Of a stretch of DNA of 64,000 nt, positions 51,001 to 62,756 are shown in pieces (the first letter of the stretch is position 1; the number at the start of each line of letters is the position of its first letter). Source of the DNA: Cinclus cinclus (taxonomy: Eukaryota; Chordata; Aves; Passeriformes; Cinclidae); the NCBI RefSeq assembly GCF_963662255.1, contig NC_085046.1:19194809-19258808 (forward strand), read 5' to 3'. The notes under the pieces are model-generated. The model was not told the origin of the DNA, made no database searches, and saw only the letters and a list, made by a program, of their open reading frames with translations. Made by a program: the position numbers and the translations under genes.

Positions 51001-52328
51001 AAAATGCAGAGAAATTACTTATAAGCAAGGAAGAATGAAAGTAAAAAGAGTGAAAAAGAATAGTCAGCTGAAAATTACTTAAGAAGAAAATGACAAAACT
51101 AGAAGATAATTATACCAGGCAAACACAAACCTCACCATTGCCAATTAGCAATCTACAACTAGAGGAAGAGTCTTTTAGCCAACAAGACACCAGATACTAA
51201 TTCTTTGAATATTATTTTCAGGAATTGGTCATTTACTGCTGATCATCTTACCAGAAGCTGCAACAGGTATTATTTTATTCTAGCATCTTCATGGGCCTTT
51301 CATTTGCCTTTATGTTGGATGATGTAGTGAGCAGCAAGTTGTATCTCTTCAGAGAATCACATCAGTCCTTGGAGGACAAATGACACAGCCCCTTCTGCAC
51401 TGACACTGTGCACCAACTGATTTCCACAGTACTATGGCTTTTGAGAAAGCTAGTGAGCCACACACTGGTAGGTAGAGGCAGTATCAAGGGCTTTGTTTAG
51501 CTTTAGAGATGCACCATTAATGTTTATAACTTCATTCGTACACTGAAGCCAAAGCTGGCCCAGTGCATCAAACAGTGTGATATTTACACCACATGGATGA
51601 TTTACACCACCCCAGGTTCAAACCTTTTACTCTTCACTTTTTACACTTATTATTGAAGATTTGCTAGACTGGATTTACAAGTCTTTTGGTGTAATAATTA
51701 AGCAAGACCTCAGATTTTATGCTTTCCATTTCAAATCATGAACTTTTCATATATTCATTTACTTTGTCCAATACTCTGTAGCACATGTCAGTGTGGTACA
51801 AACATTTTAAGATGTCCAAGAAACCCTCACCTACTTTAGGGAAGTATTATTCCATACAAAAACATTATTATTTTCATGTTTAATTTTTTTTCCAAATACT
51901 TGTGAATTGTACACAAATGCTGTGTTTTTTAAGCCTACTTACTGATAAACTAAAACAACAGAATAAAAAAATGCTCTCCTTTCAATGGGCTATTGATTTT
52001 TTAAAAAAATGATTTTATAGGATGGGATTAATCTGATTTAGTATCAAATCTATACTTGAGTCAATCACACACAGAATTACCTTCAAGCCACAGCTCCTAG
52101 GTGCAGTGAGAGGGTAGGGCAGGAGTTGTGCCAACCTAATGCTGACACAGAAGAAGGGAACTGTGTGCTAGTTCTTTCAGACAACTGCTGAAGGAGCACA
52201 GCGTAAATATCTTAGCCATCGACAACAAAAATATTTAACTCTCTTAAGTTAAGGATTGATGTCTCTCATCCACAGTGTGTAACAGGCAATTTTCTGTTTG
52301 TTTGGATTTTTACCACTTTTTGTTGCAG

Positions 52329-52501
52329 AGCTGCTAATGCTCAAAGAGTATGGCTGTAAGACTGATGGAATGACTGTAAAAATTACAGTTGTTCTAAATC
52401 TCGTGCTGGCCATAGATCATCACTGCTTGACAGTTCCCATTTCTGTGGAAGTTTCCTACCCCCTCATGCCTAGGTCTGAATGTGGGCTGAAAGACAGATA
52501 A
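52329..52501 (+). other. Possible terminal exon, unidentified
   Basis: A T-rich tract ending in ttgttgcag at 52328 is a good splice-acceptor-like site. The frame after it runs 57 codons to TAA at 52499-52501. Readable blocks are 'ELLMLKEYGCKTDGMTVK', 'LVLAIDHHCLTVPISVEV' and 'MPRSECGLKDR'. The composition is less A/T-driven than most frames here. The frame also continues upstream through the T tract, so the acceptor is not needed to keep it open. No polyadenylation hexamer was noticed shortly downstream. I do not recognise it. If real, it would be on the strand opposite to the other exon-like frames. Confidence 0.15.
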
Positions 52502-55500
52502 AACTGCAGAGATATTGCCCTCTGGATTTCAGAGAGCACATAACTATTACCTGCAGCAAGAACTTTGTGCATTGCTGAAATAGATGTTTAAACTATTTTT
52601 TGAATCATGGCACTTCAGAGATATTTTTAAAACTGGGATTTACTTCAACTTATATCTATTAGCAATCAGTGAACAAAATCACAAAAGGAAAAAATAATAT
52701 TATGTACTTCCAGAAGTGATAGCTCTTTCTATGAGATCAGTTTAATTGCTTTCAATGAAACTTCAGTTTACATTACTACTGCCAAATAAGGAAAACCCTC
52801 AAACTGGAAAAATACTGAGGAAATAATCAGTTACCAGAAGGGACACAGTTATATCAACTGAAACTGTCCAATTGTATTTTCTAGCTGTCATGTTTTCAGT
52901 AATGATGATACTTTGATGATACTTTGTGCATGTGAGCTAATTGTTAGTCTGATTCAACAGTTGCCTTAATCATACTCCTAAACCTACTAAAACCAGGCTG
53001 AAACAAGCAACAACAAAATCTCATGTGAAACATTATATTTGTTCTCATCATTCAACATTCTGGGTGAAATAACAAATTTGTGTGGGTTTTCAATTTTTTA
53101 AACACTCTCAGGGTCAACAAATGCCCAGCCATTTTGTGAGCACCAGTTTTCCAGTGGTTGCTCAGCAGTGTGCTGCAGACAATGCTGCTGCTGCTACTAG
53201 TACTGTCAAGTGGTTTGAAATAGTTCTCTGAGAAAAAAAAAAAAAGTTTAAATTTATGAATGTAGTTCACGACTACTTAAACTAAAGTTGTTTTTCAGAA
53301 AGGAGATCCAAGCCCCTCCAAATCCACTCCAGCCTCCTCTTCCAAACAGGGCTGCACCACTCAAAGCATTATTCCAGCCCAATGAAACAAGTACAGTCAC
53401 ATGCATAAGAAATGTGTTAATTCTAAGTAAAGATAAAATGCTTTCTATTTGGAACAGGAAAAAAAAAATTTCCAGGAGGTTCTGATAGATTAAGGCTCAT
53501 CAAGATAAGATCCGCACATGGGTTCTCACAGCATATATTATTGCCTGACACTCCCTACTGTGTCATACAAACAGGGTAAGGCTACACCTCTCTAGTCAAA
53601 GGCATGTGTGATCTAAGCAGACCTCAGGAACAATACACAAAATTTTATTTCTTTGCATAGTGCATGTCCCAATTCCACTGTTTCCAAATCAGACATTTTG
53701 CTTCAGATAGGAGAGGTGAGTGAGTCTGTAACATGAAGTACACATTTCTTTTCCTGTAATTTATTACTTTAAGAAATAACATGGTAGATCTCAGTCAAGG
53801 AGCAGTGGCTGACCTGCATTTCCCAAGTAACACTACTTCAATTATTATTTTGTTCATAATAACTTTTTTACTAACTGAAGAAACAAAAATATCAATGCAG
53901 GTTCCATATAATGAAAGAAAATACCCACTCTAATTTTTGTTGACATTTCTTATCATTTAGGCAACATGCATTAATATTTGGTGAAAATAGATTCAAAAAA
54001 TAACCTTTATCTCCCTTTTGCCTCTGTTTTCAGAAGGGTATAAAGCTTTGGTCTTTCTCTTTGCTTGTTACAGAGATGGGTGTATAAAACCTGTATCATA
54101 GTCTAATATCAATACATGAAAATCCAGCTATGACAAACATCTTCTTCCTTAGATGGTGAAATGTTACAGTTCTCCATGCCTTCCTGGGGAGCCTGTGACT
54201 AGTATAATGCAATAGTGATTATTAAAAATAAATAAGAAAGCTCAAACTTGGTAAGTACAGAAAACTTGTTTCATCAAGCCATCTTGGGTTTGTCACTTCT
54301 ACTCCTACATAGCTGATGCTATTTTTGGAACAGTACCAATAATGTAAGCTCAAGATACAAACAATTATAACAGGACATGGTATGAAGAATTCATAATTCC
54401 TATTGCAAAGAAAAAGTAGTTTTCATGTCATGGTGATCAAAAGTTTTCTGCAGTTCATTGAGCCAATAAGAATACTCATGGGCACTTCCCTGCATTAGGA
54501 AAATAAATAAACAAAAGTAACTTTTAACAGCAGCAGCCTTGTGATCAATCCACACATTGACTTTGTGTCATGATCTGAAGATTGAAGAGAGAGCAATGCT
54601 GTGCTACTGAGTTATGTTCCTGGATGCTCTGAACACCTGAGGACCATGATAGCATCTAACCTGCAAAGATGAGGGATGTTCCTGTTGTGTCACTGCTGGC
54701 TCTGTGGGGAGAAGGATGCACGCTCAGCGCATTTGGCTCTTTTGGGTTTCTGCTGCCTAACCACGGGCAGGATTTGGATACTGAAGGGAAAAGGTCAGAC
54801 CTCTCACTACTTTCCAGGCATGTTCAACTTGCTAAGCTGGCATGACAGGGCAGGCAGAGAATGCACTTTGTAATTTTATTTTTTATCAAGAGGCTCACTC
54901 TTAAATAAAACAAACCTGTACTGTTCATGTCAAGGCAGAGGAGTAAAGAAATAAAGTGCTTCCAAGGACTTTTCCTTTCACCTCTGAAATGTCCAGGGAA
55001 GCCTTGGGACAAGCTTCCTCTTAAGACTGTAGAAGCTCCCACACTAAACCTTGGGGAACATCTCTGGGGGACATGTATATGTAAAATATTTGGGATTTGG
55101 CCAGTGTTGCATGTTTAACTGCGAAGAGCAGAACTGAAAACTCATTCCTTTATAAATGAAAAGAATGGAAATCAAAAGCCTCTTCACTGTCCACTCCAAT
55201 GAAATTAATTTTTGTTAGCAGTAGCAGCAATGTAGGGGTTTCAGCAAATCATTCTGAGAGGAAAAGAAGAAATTGGAGCTTGGGGAAGACAGGATGTATA
55301 CATGCAATAATTCTTCCCCCCCCCCAATGTTTTCATCACACAGTTTCAGGGAAGCATAAGTACCAGGAAGGCTATACCATTAAATAATTCAGTGTTAAAT
55401 TTTGTCGAATCAAATTAGGTGGTCTTTTCCCCCTTTGAACCATAGTACCTTGCTGCTTATCTTTGTAAAAAGACTTAAATCTTTACTTTTTTTTCCTTTT

Positions 55501-56435
55501 TCCCCCTCTGCTCTCAGTTCCCTGTATAGCTATATTTTCTTTTACTAATCTCATATGCCTTATTTTCAGAAACTCCAGTCACCTGCTTGTGAGAGGTAAG
55601 TTAGTCAGCTATTAGTTAAATATACTTTTTTTTTTGTGGCAATTCCGTATCCTAAGCCAAGTAATAGCTTAAAAAAGAGTGGGATATCCTCTGATACATT
55701 AGGATTACCTGTACAGCAAATAACATTTAGGAAAGAAATTAAAGCCATTTAAGAAAGTGTTCCCAAGCAATAAATCTGCTGTAGTAATAAAGGCAAATTA
55801 AAAATTATTGGTAAAATCCTGTTTTTGAAATCTGGCAGGTCCCACATCCCTGGCCTTCATTCTCCTACTTAATTCACTCAAGGAAAGTGTAAAAAAAAAA
55901 CCCATAAAAATAATAATAATAAAAAAATGATAACTCCCCAATCACACAACCCTCATTAACACTAAAACAGCTGGATTCTGGGCTAGGACTTGTTACAACT
56001 TTCAGAATGCAACAGCATGGGAACACTGAAGAAAAGAAGTTCAAAGTTGTAGGGAATCAAGAAAAACTGAATAATCTGGAAAAAAAAAATCTGCTACACT
56101 TGCAAACTAGGAGACAAATGTACATTTCTCAGCTATGATAGGATTGAGGATAATCAAAATTTGTTCTGTTGGAACTTCATCACAGGTATTCTGCTCTACT
56201 GCACTTGTAATTGCCTCATCTCTCCCCTGCTGCCCAGTGCTCAGGTGATGTCCTTGGCACCTTATCTTCACTCCTGGCTGCATTTGCTGCTTTCTGGCCC
56301 TCCTAAGCAAGGAGGTGGTGGCTGCTTCATGGGCAAGAGAGCACTGTGCACCTTGGAGAGGGAGTCTGGAGCAGTAGCAGAGTAACGATGAAAGGTTGGG
56401 AGTGAGGTACTGTGTGGTGATTACATCAAGATGGC
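52502..56435. other. Unique AT-rich DNA, no recognised gene
   Basis: Small items only: an 11-bp tandem duplication (gatgatacttt twice) at 52904-52925, a short CTG run near 53184, a C10 homopolymer at 55316-55325 and a short AAT run near 55908-55921. The minus-strand frame of 146 codons at 56107-56547 partly overlaps the LTR and looks like chance. Confidence 0.5.
55316..55325. repeat. C10 homopolymer
   Basis: Ten uninterrupted C residues, unusual in this AT-rich window. It is also a place where sequencing error in run length is likely. Confidence 0.9.
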
Positions 56436-56573
56436 TGTCCTGGTTTGAAAGACAGGTGTTTGCTAAGGAAAGCAGAAGCCTCCCTTTGAACTGAAAAATG
56501 TGATCCTGCCTTATAATGATTTTGAAATTAAGGGAGCTCTCAGGCAAAGATATGGGGGTAGGAATAACAGTTC

Positions 56574-56579
56574 TTTATT
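56574..56579 (-). terminator. LTR polyadenylation signal AATAAA
   Basis: tttatt on the plus strand reads AATAAA on the minus strand inside the LTR, about 295 bases downstream of the TATA-like box. This is the canonical retroviral and vertebrate cleavage and polyadenylation hexamer. Activity is not shown. Confidence 0.65.
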
Positions 56580-56872
56580 AAAAGCTTCTCATGCCTTCTT
56601 TCGGGCAACTCTGACTCATTTTCTTATTAGCTACTTCACACAGCACAGACTCCTCTCCACAAGTTTCCTGCTGCCTTCCGCATGACTGGCTAAACCCAAA
56701 CCAGTCCCTCACACAACATCTTCTTCTCTGGCCTGTCCCTTGCACGACCACATGTCCCTTACCTCCTCACAGCACAGCCAGCAGACTCCATCCCAAACTG
56801 CAGCAGACTCCAGCTCTCTAGCTCCAACTCCATCTGCAATTGCAAATACAGCTTGTGGCTAGCTAGCCCACA

Positions 56873-56878
56873 CTTATA
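56873..56878 (-). promoter_or_regulatory. LTR TATA-like box
   Basis: cttata on the plus strand reads TATAAG on the minus strand, about 115 bases inside the U3 end of the LTR. Position and order relative to the AATAAA fit an LTR core promoter pointing leftwards. It is a motif match only. Confidence 0.5.
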
Positions 56879-56992
56879 ACACTCAACCTCATTGGGCAGG
56901 CAAGGCTGTTTCTACTCCTTGGTAATCAGTACAGGTGTAATTCATTGGGAAAGATTGCCTTCTGCACTAGCCTTAGACCCTATCTTCCCACA

Positions 56993-59900
56993 GTACTGAA
57001 TCATGCAGCTTTTATGAGTGTGTTATGGACATATCTGCATGCCTGAATCACTCAGGAATAGATATCCCTGACATCTATCCCCACTTGGATCAGCAAAGGG
57101 AAGAAGTGCATTGTGACAGGATAGAGGAAATGTAAGGATCTGTTCCTCACCTGAGCACTGGACATGGGACACACCCCAGCCACGGCAGCTCCTCCTATGT
57201 AATACAGTACCATCTGCTGCTATTTTCTGTATTTTGCTATTGAAATAATCTAGTTGGGAAAGATAACAATCTAAACCATATTTGAACAGAAGCTACAAAC
57301 TACAGAGATAGTTAAAGGGACATTTTAAATTGAAACTGTAGTAGGTATGGAAAGAAATCTATGAACCAGTTGTCTTTGGATTTTATCTGAAATAAAAGTC
57401 TACTCTCAGAAGGAAGCTGATTATTACTTTCTAATCTTGAAGGACATTTTAAAGGAGATTTAAAGTACAAAAACAAGATAAGATGCAAGGAATAGGTAAA
57501 AAACTCCTATTTTTATGTCCCTTCTTGACTGATGTGCTAATAAGGACAAGAAGAAAAAAATAACATTATGTATTGAAATCACTGAAAGACTGTGTACAAA
57601 AAAGCTACAGATCTTGTTTGGCAACACTTTCATTTATTTCCTTTTTGGTTTGCTAGTTTTGTTTGTTTGGCTGGTTGGTTTTAGCTGGGGTTTTTGGTTT
57701 TAATTTTTCATCCTGATTTACTCAGAACTGATTTCGTAACAGGAGAAGGACAAACAGGGCAAGCTTATCCTAAGAAAGCTGTTTTTAACACTACTACTAT
57801 GCCAAAAAGTAATGTGGCATCGGTGTATAGACAAATGTACCCTGGGAACAAGGGTGTAAACTCAACTTAACTTGTGACAAGATTTGAATTCAAGCTGGTA
57901 GCTGAGCACACTGAGCTGGGAGAGCTCCTCATATGCAGTTCTGCTCCACTCTCCTAAGAGTAGATAATTTCAGCCGTAGCAGTGAGGTCTTGTCTTTCCA
58001 GCCTCAGTTGTGCCTGCAACAACTCCTAACTGCTCTAAAGCCTTCTGCTGCATAAGATTTCTCCAGACCTTTCACATAACATTTTCTTCATATCCTTTCA
58101 TGTAAGATTCCCCGGTATAAGGAAATGGTTGAATAAACATTTCACTGTGAAATGAGTGGGAGAGTAAGCAGTCAAAGTAGGAAATGAAAAATGAACTGAG
58201 CCATCAACATTCACGCATAACTTACTCAGGGAGAATTACAACATCACTGGTCTAGTCTACTACTCCTGTGTTAGCTGTCACTTAGCAGGTATCAGTTACA
58301 TTAAGGTGGCTCCCTCCTCAGAGTAGTGATTATCTGTTAATATTTTAATGAAATACACCTCGAACATTCCTGCAGAGTCTTAAATTGTAATTAGTAATAA
58401 CTATACTTATACACTGGCTCCAAGGCAAACATATAAGGACTATCCAAGCAGTGTATTTCAGTGCAATACTTCCATCATCACTAGACCTGCTAGCTTCCTT
58501 TTGCCTATTTTAAACATTTTGGGCTAGGTCACAAGTCTTTTTCTGGGCTTGACAAAGACAGAAAGTCTTAATTTGCTCACAGAAACTAGCAAAACTGTTA
58601 ATGTGTGTTAAATAAGCAACCAAAATGATTTCTTTGCAAATGTATCCTACTCCTCTTATGGGAGTGAAGACAGACATAAACCTACAGGGTGAGATAGTGA
58701 CAAAGAATGCATATTCAAACACAGCTGTGTCTGTTCATAATTTTGCTCATATTTAAACACAGTTTAAATGGCATGCATTATGTATTTTTAAGGAGATATT
58801 TTTCCCTACAGATAGTAAATTCTGTAATCCCAAGAAGCTCAGCACAGCTGCACATAGCTCTAGCCAGTACACATTTCAGATGAAGCCCTTTATACAGAAT
58901 GCAGCTCCATTAAGCAAACTCACTAGAGAACAGCCCTTAAAACTATTCATTATACATTAGGTGTACACAAGGAAAATAAAACAAGTTTTACTATTTAACA
59001 TCTACTTAGTGTTTAAAAATGCATGCTCCATGTTTGGACAGTTTAAATGGCACTCAGCCTCCATGCACTAAGTCACATGCAGTACTTCTGGTGACTCTCA
59101 AATTCAAAACAGAGAAGAAATGTTGTTCAGCAGTTTGTGTTTAGCAGAACCTCGAGAGCTTTAACAGGGTGGATAGCTACTGATAAACTTAATCTCTAGC
59201 TCAGTAAAGTATATTTAAGATACTGGAAGTATTGCAGCACATTAAATTTTCACAAGTTATTTATATCACCAACATGACCTAAGTTTTTCAGCAAGTCTTA
59301 GAAAACAACATTGCACTTCCTTAATGAATTTGATTGCATTTTATTGTTTCCTGTTCATTCTCATTGCTTTAAACTGATGGTCATAAGCAGACCATCTTAT
59401 GTAAGACTTCTGCACTTTGAATAATAAAGTATAGAGCACAAACTATGATCAGCTGCCAAAGTAATTTACTGATTATCATGGAAGATCACTGATCAGTAAG
59501 ATGGGGAAGAATCTACAGCTTCAGTGGAAGGGTCATCAGAATTGAAGAATATTAGATTATACTTTGAAACATCACATGCACACAGAATAAACTGCAAACT
59601 CTGTCAGAAATCTCATTACACAAATGCAGATCTGTCAAGATATCTGCTGAATGATGAATTTATTCACAACTGAAGGAGCTCCTGACTCAGCATGTCAACC
59701 ACTCCTGCAATCCCTGCTCTACAATGGTGAGCATGTTTTAGAGGTGTTTCACACTTGTGACACCTGTAATCTTCATGGTTTGTATCAGTTAATATGTTGT
59801 TGTTCTAGCTTTTAACTTTTACTGCCTCCAAGATACTCAATCCCAAACCTTGCCAACTTCCAATTTGCAGTTGAAGTCATGTATTGCATCTAAATCTCTC

Positions 59901-62689
59901 TCCATTAGAAGTCTTTCTTTAATACTTTTGTAGGACCTAAGTTGTGTCGTGTTTTTAAAGCACATTTTGCTGTCATAAGTACATGTTTCTAATGTTATCT
60001 TCAATGGCATTCATATGTTTTTATCTTAAAGTCATGAATGAGAATAGAAACTTGAGGGGCTTTTGCCATAGTATTATTTTCATTAATATAACAACTCACA
60101 AGTCTGAAATGAAAATATCTATTTACTGCAGTAATTTGAAACCAGGCATTTATGATGTTTAGAATATGGTTTGGCCAACTGTTCTATGACAATACAGAGG
60201 CCTCTTCTTTCAGGGAAGCAGTTTATAATTTATATTGACACTATATTTTGATAGTTTTGATAGGAAAGTTGAGTTGATAAAATAAGCTGAACTAAAATAT
60301 AGTAATATTTAACAAGCATCTTTAAGACTTTAAATTTTAAAACCTCAATGAAGCTGGATATCATTACATAGTATGGAATACTGGATAAATAAATTGCTAA
60401 AAAGGAACTCTCTAGAGAAAAAAAAAACAAGATCAAATATAATTATTAATAGTAGTAGTGAAACAATTAGTTTAAATCTTCAGAAAAATACATTTTTCAT
60501 CGCAAATCCATCTCCTTTAGACTTCATCCAGTATATGGTGGGTGAAGAACAGAAAGGAGGACTAGTGCAGGTGGGAAGAATTTAAGACATATTTTCTGTA
60601 TTTGCACAGGTGTCAAGATACTAAGCACTATTTTATACTGAGGAAACTGTTAACATGAAAAATGCATGCAATACAAAGACTGGTTACTTCAGAATGCCAT
60701 TTATAGTTATAACACTTGATGCTATTGAAATAGCCCAATTTATTAAGCTTATCTACAGCACCACTGAAATATGCAAATCTTGAAACTCAAAATCTTCCAA
60801 GTTAATGTTTCACTTAGAAACTTGGGAAGGAAGGAAATAAAGAAACCACAGGAAAAAAAGCCAAACGTTCAGAGAATGACAAAGAACAAACCAAAAATTT
60901 AGAGCTGTTTCCAGTCCTATTTCTGCACATTACCTATAAAAATACCATCTTTTATAGCTTTATTGCACTTAAAGCTTCCCCTTGCACAACACACTCGCCC
61001 AGCTCCAATCCCACCCCAATTTCCTTTGATTACAGTGTTCTTCTTGGGATGAAAAACCTAAGGATTTAAATAACAGAAACACAGGATCTGCCAACTAGTT
61101 GTTGAATTCAAAGTAGTATAGTTAAAATTTCATCCCCATGACATTTGATTGTCCTATTATCATGGTATGTGCTTCAGAAACCTGATGCAGAGCAGCAGAA
61201 ATCATTTTATTTATAAAGAGTATAAAGCACAGAACAGCGTGAGAGTTAGCAGATTGACACATAGAATCAGAGTGAATTTGACAGCTCTCCAATTGCCAGT
61301 TCAGATATCCCAGAGGGTAAATGAAAGGTTTTTCTATGCCAAAGAATAAACCTCAGAAAATACTTTGGCTGTTATTGAGCTTAATATTAGGCTACGGAAA
61401 AGCTGAGCAAGATCTGTGACAAAAAGGTTTTGTAAGGTTTTTGTTTGTTAATAAACACCACGGTTTATATTTTCCCTGTATTTTTCACATCAAATCCAGA
61501 ACTTGAATTGAACTGTAGCTTCCAGTGAGGTTTGAGAAATTACAGCAGATGCTTGTTTTCCTACCACATTTTTGCCTGAAGCCTAAATTTGAGACATTAT
61601 CAAGGTACTTATGCATTTTTAAATCTTATTTTGGGGGTTGTTTTGGGAAGTAAAAAGAATTTAGTAGCTTCTGATTATGTTGCCTGTTCATCCAAAGCAC
61701 AATGTACATTGATGAAACTTCTCTCTTGCTTAAATGCAGGAGGTTTTCCACATGTGTGTGTATTGTGGGGGAAAGGAAGAAGGGACAATTTTTGGTTTGC
61801 AAAGGGATTGCTTCTTTCCTACATCTCATCACCTTGCTTCCTTCAGGAACAGCCAGGAGAGGATGTTGTTACTACCAACGTCGTTATTTCCTTTTGAAGT
61901 CACTCAATGGTTGATTCTTAGCCAAATAAGTTTCCTGACTCTCAGTGTGGTCACATGAATGCTCAAACCAATGCCCTGGGCACAGAGGTGGGATTGCAGC
62001 TGAAAAGGACGGTGTGGGCAAGCTCAGTGTCCCAGTAAGTGGAGGCCAAGACAATGGGACAAGGCTCAAAGCCTAAATTTAAATTTGGCCCTGCTTCCGG
62101 TCAAATACTGTCATTAGTGAGCTCTAAATATATTTTCCAGCTCCCAGCTGCCACACGGCAGTGCCCTTTGACTCATGCAGACTTTGATTTTTGCTTGCCT
62201 GGGCAGACTCAAGGCATTTCCACCTCTGATGCCTTTTCCCTTCTCCTTTCACCACTCATTTCTCTTTTTTTGTTACTCACTTCACCACACATGGAGAATC
62301 ATTCCTCCCTCTGACTCAGGAACACTGTAAGACAGCCAGCATCTCCTTTTGAATAATCTCTGGGTAAGGTATTGGGGTACATGAAGCTAAAAAACTACTC
62401 TTGAGTATCTGTTAACAGCTGAAACATTCTAGAAATGTGAAAGACAACAAAGAAGGTTTAAAGCATCACTTCCATTTCTGGCTACTAGAAGTAGGTTCAA
62501 GACAGAAAGGAAAACAGCCACAGGACACTTGCTGATGCAACCAACTAATTCTGAAATAGCTTCAGCACACTTTTAAATAAACACTGTGAAGAGTGAAGAT
62601 AGAAGGAGCCTCTGACTACAGATTGAAAAGATAAACATGGGGTTTAAACTTAATTTAGAAGGAATCCAATAAAAAAGGTGTGTGGGAAA
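56993..62689. other. Unique AT-rich DNA, no recognised gene
   Basis: No gene or large repeat was recognised. A G/T-rich low-complexity patch lies at 57641-57709. Overlapping plus-strand frames at 61589-61958 share one segment in three frames, which indicates few stops rather than coding. A somewhat GC-richer patch occurs at about 61970-62240. Confidence 0.5.
57641..57709. repeat. G/T-rich low-complexity tract
   Basis: About 70 bases dominated by gttt and ggtt units. It is the main low-complexity tract in the window whose T-rich strand is the plus strand; the others are A-rich on plus. Confidence 0.8.
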
Positions 62690-62756
62690 AATTAATCTTC
62701 ATAATTATGAAGATTAATTGATCTTGAGTGGAAAATAATACATTTCCCACTCAATT
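62690..62756. repeat. 30-bp perfect palindrome with adjoining inverted repeats
   Basis: Bases 62690-62719 form a perfect palindrome of 15 + 15 bases with no spacer; the left half is 'aattaatcttcataa'. Just to the right, 'ttgagtgg' (62724-62731) pairs with 'ccactcaa' (62747-62754). 'gtgggaaa' (62682-62689), directly left of the palindrome, pairs with 'tttcccac' (62743-62750). The block can therefore fold in two competing ways, or extrude as a cruciform. No gene is adjacent. Confidence 0.92.

Larger units (their letters stand above)
41506..52328. other. Unique AT-rich DNA, no recognised gene
   Basis: No gene, RNA gene or large repeat was recognised. The longest ATG-started frame in the window (43377-43787 plus, 136 codons) is here but has no known motif. 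A small near-duplication with an 18-bp period lies at 42419-42453. A short hairpin 'atccttcc'/'ggaaggat' with a three-base loop lies near 43807-43825. Frames open on both strands overlap at 45478-45801. A GC-richer patch lies at about 49840-50060. A-rich tracts are listed separately. Confidence 0.5.
56436..56992 (-). mobile_element. Solo LTR of an avian endogenous retrovirus
   Basis: Read on the minus strand it starts TGTGGGAAG at 56992 and ends CCAGGACA at 56436, 557 bases with TG...CA ends. 'tgtcctggtttgaaagacag' (56436) and 'caggcaaagatatgggggta' (near 56541), seen on the plus strand, are blocks I recall from LTRs common in songbird genomes. On the minus strand a TATA-like TATAAG lies at 56878-56873 and an AATAAA at 56579-56574, in the right order for U3-R-U5. 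No retroviral genes flank it, so it is a solo LTR left by recombination between two LTRs. The bases directly outside the two ends do not show an obvious target-site duplication, so a boundary may be off by a few bases or the site has decayed. Confidence 0.82.

Noticed and set aside
52900..52965. C/D-box snoRNA-like arrangement (atgatga ... ctga)
   Set aside because: The flanking bases do not form the required terminal stem, and the C-box-like motif is part of an 11-bp tandem duplication.
61589..61958. Three overlapping plus-strand frames of 70-102 codons
   Set aside because: Simultaneous openness in three frames with no motif points to a stop-poor stretch rather than a gene.
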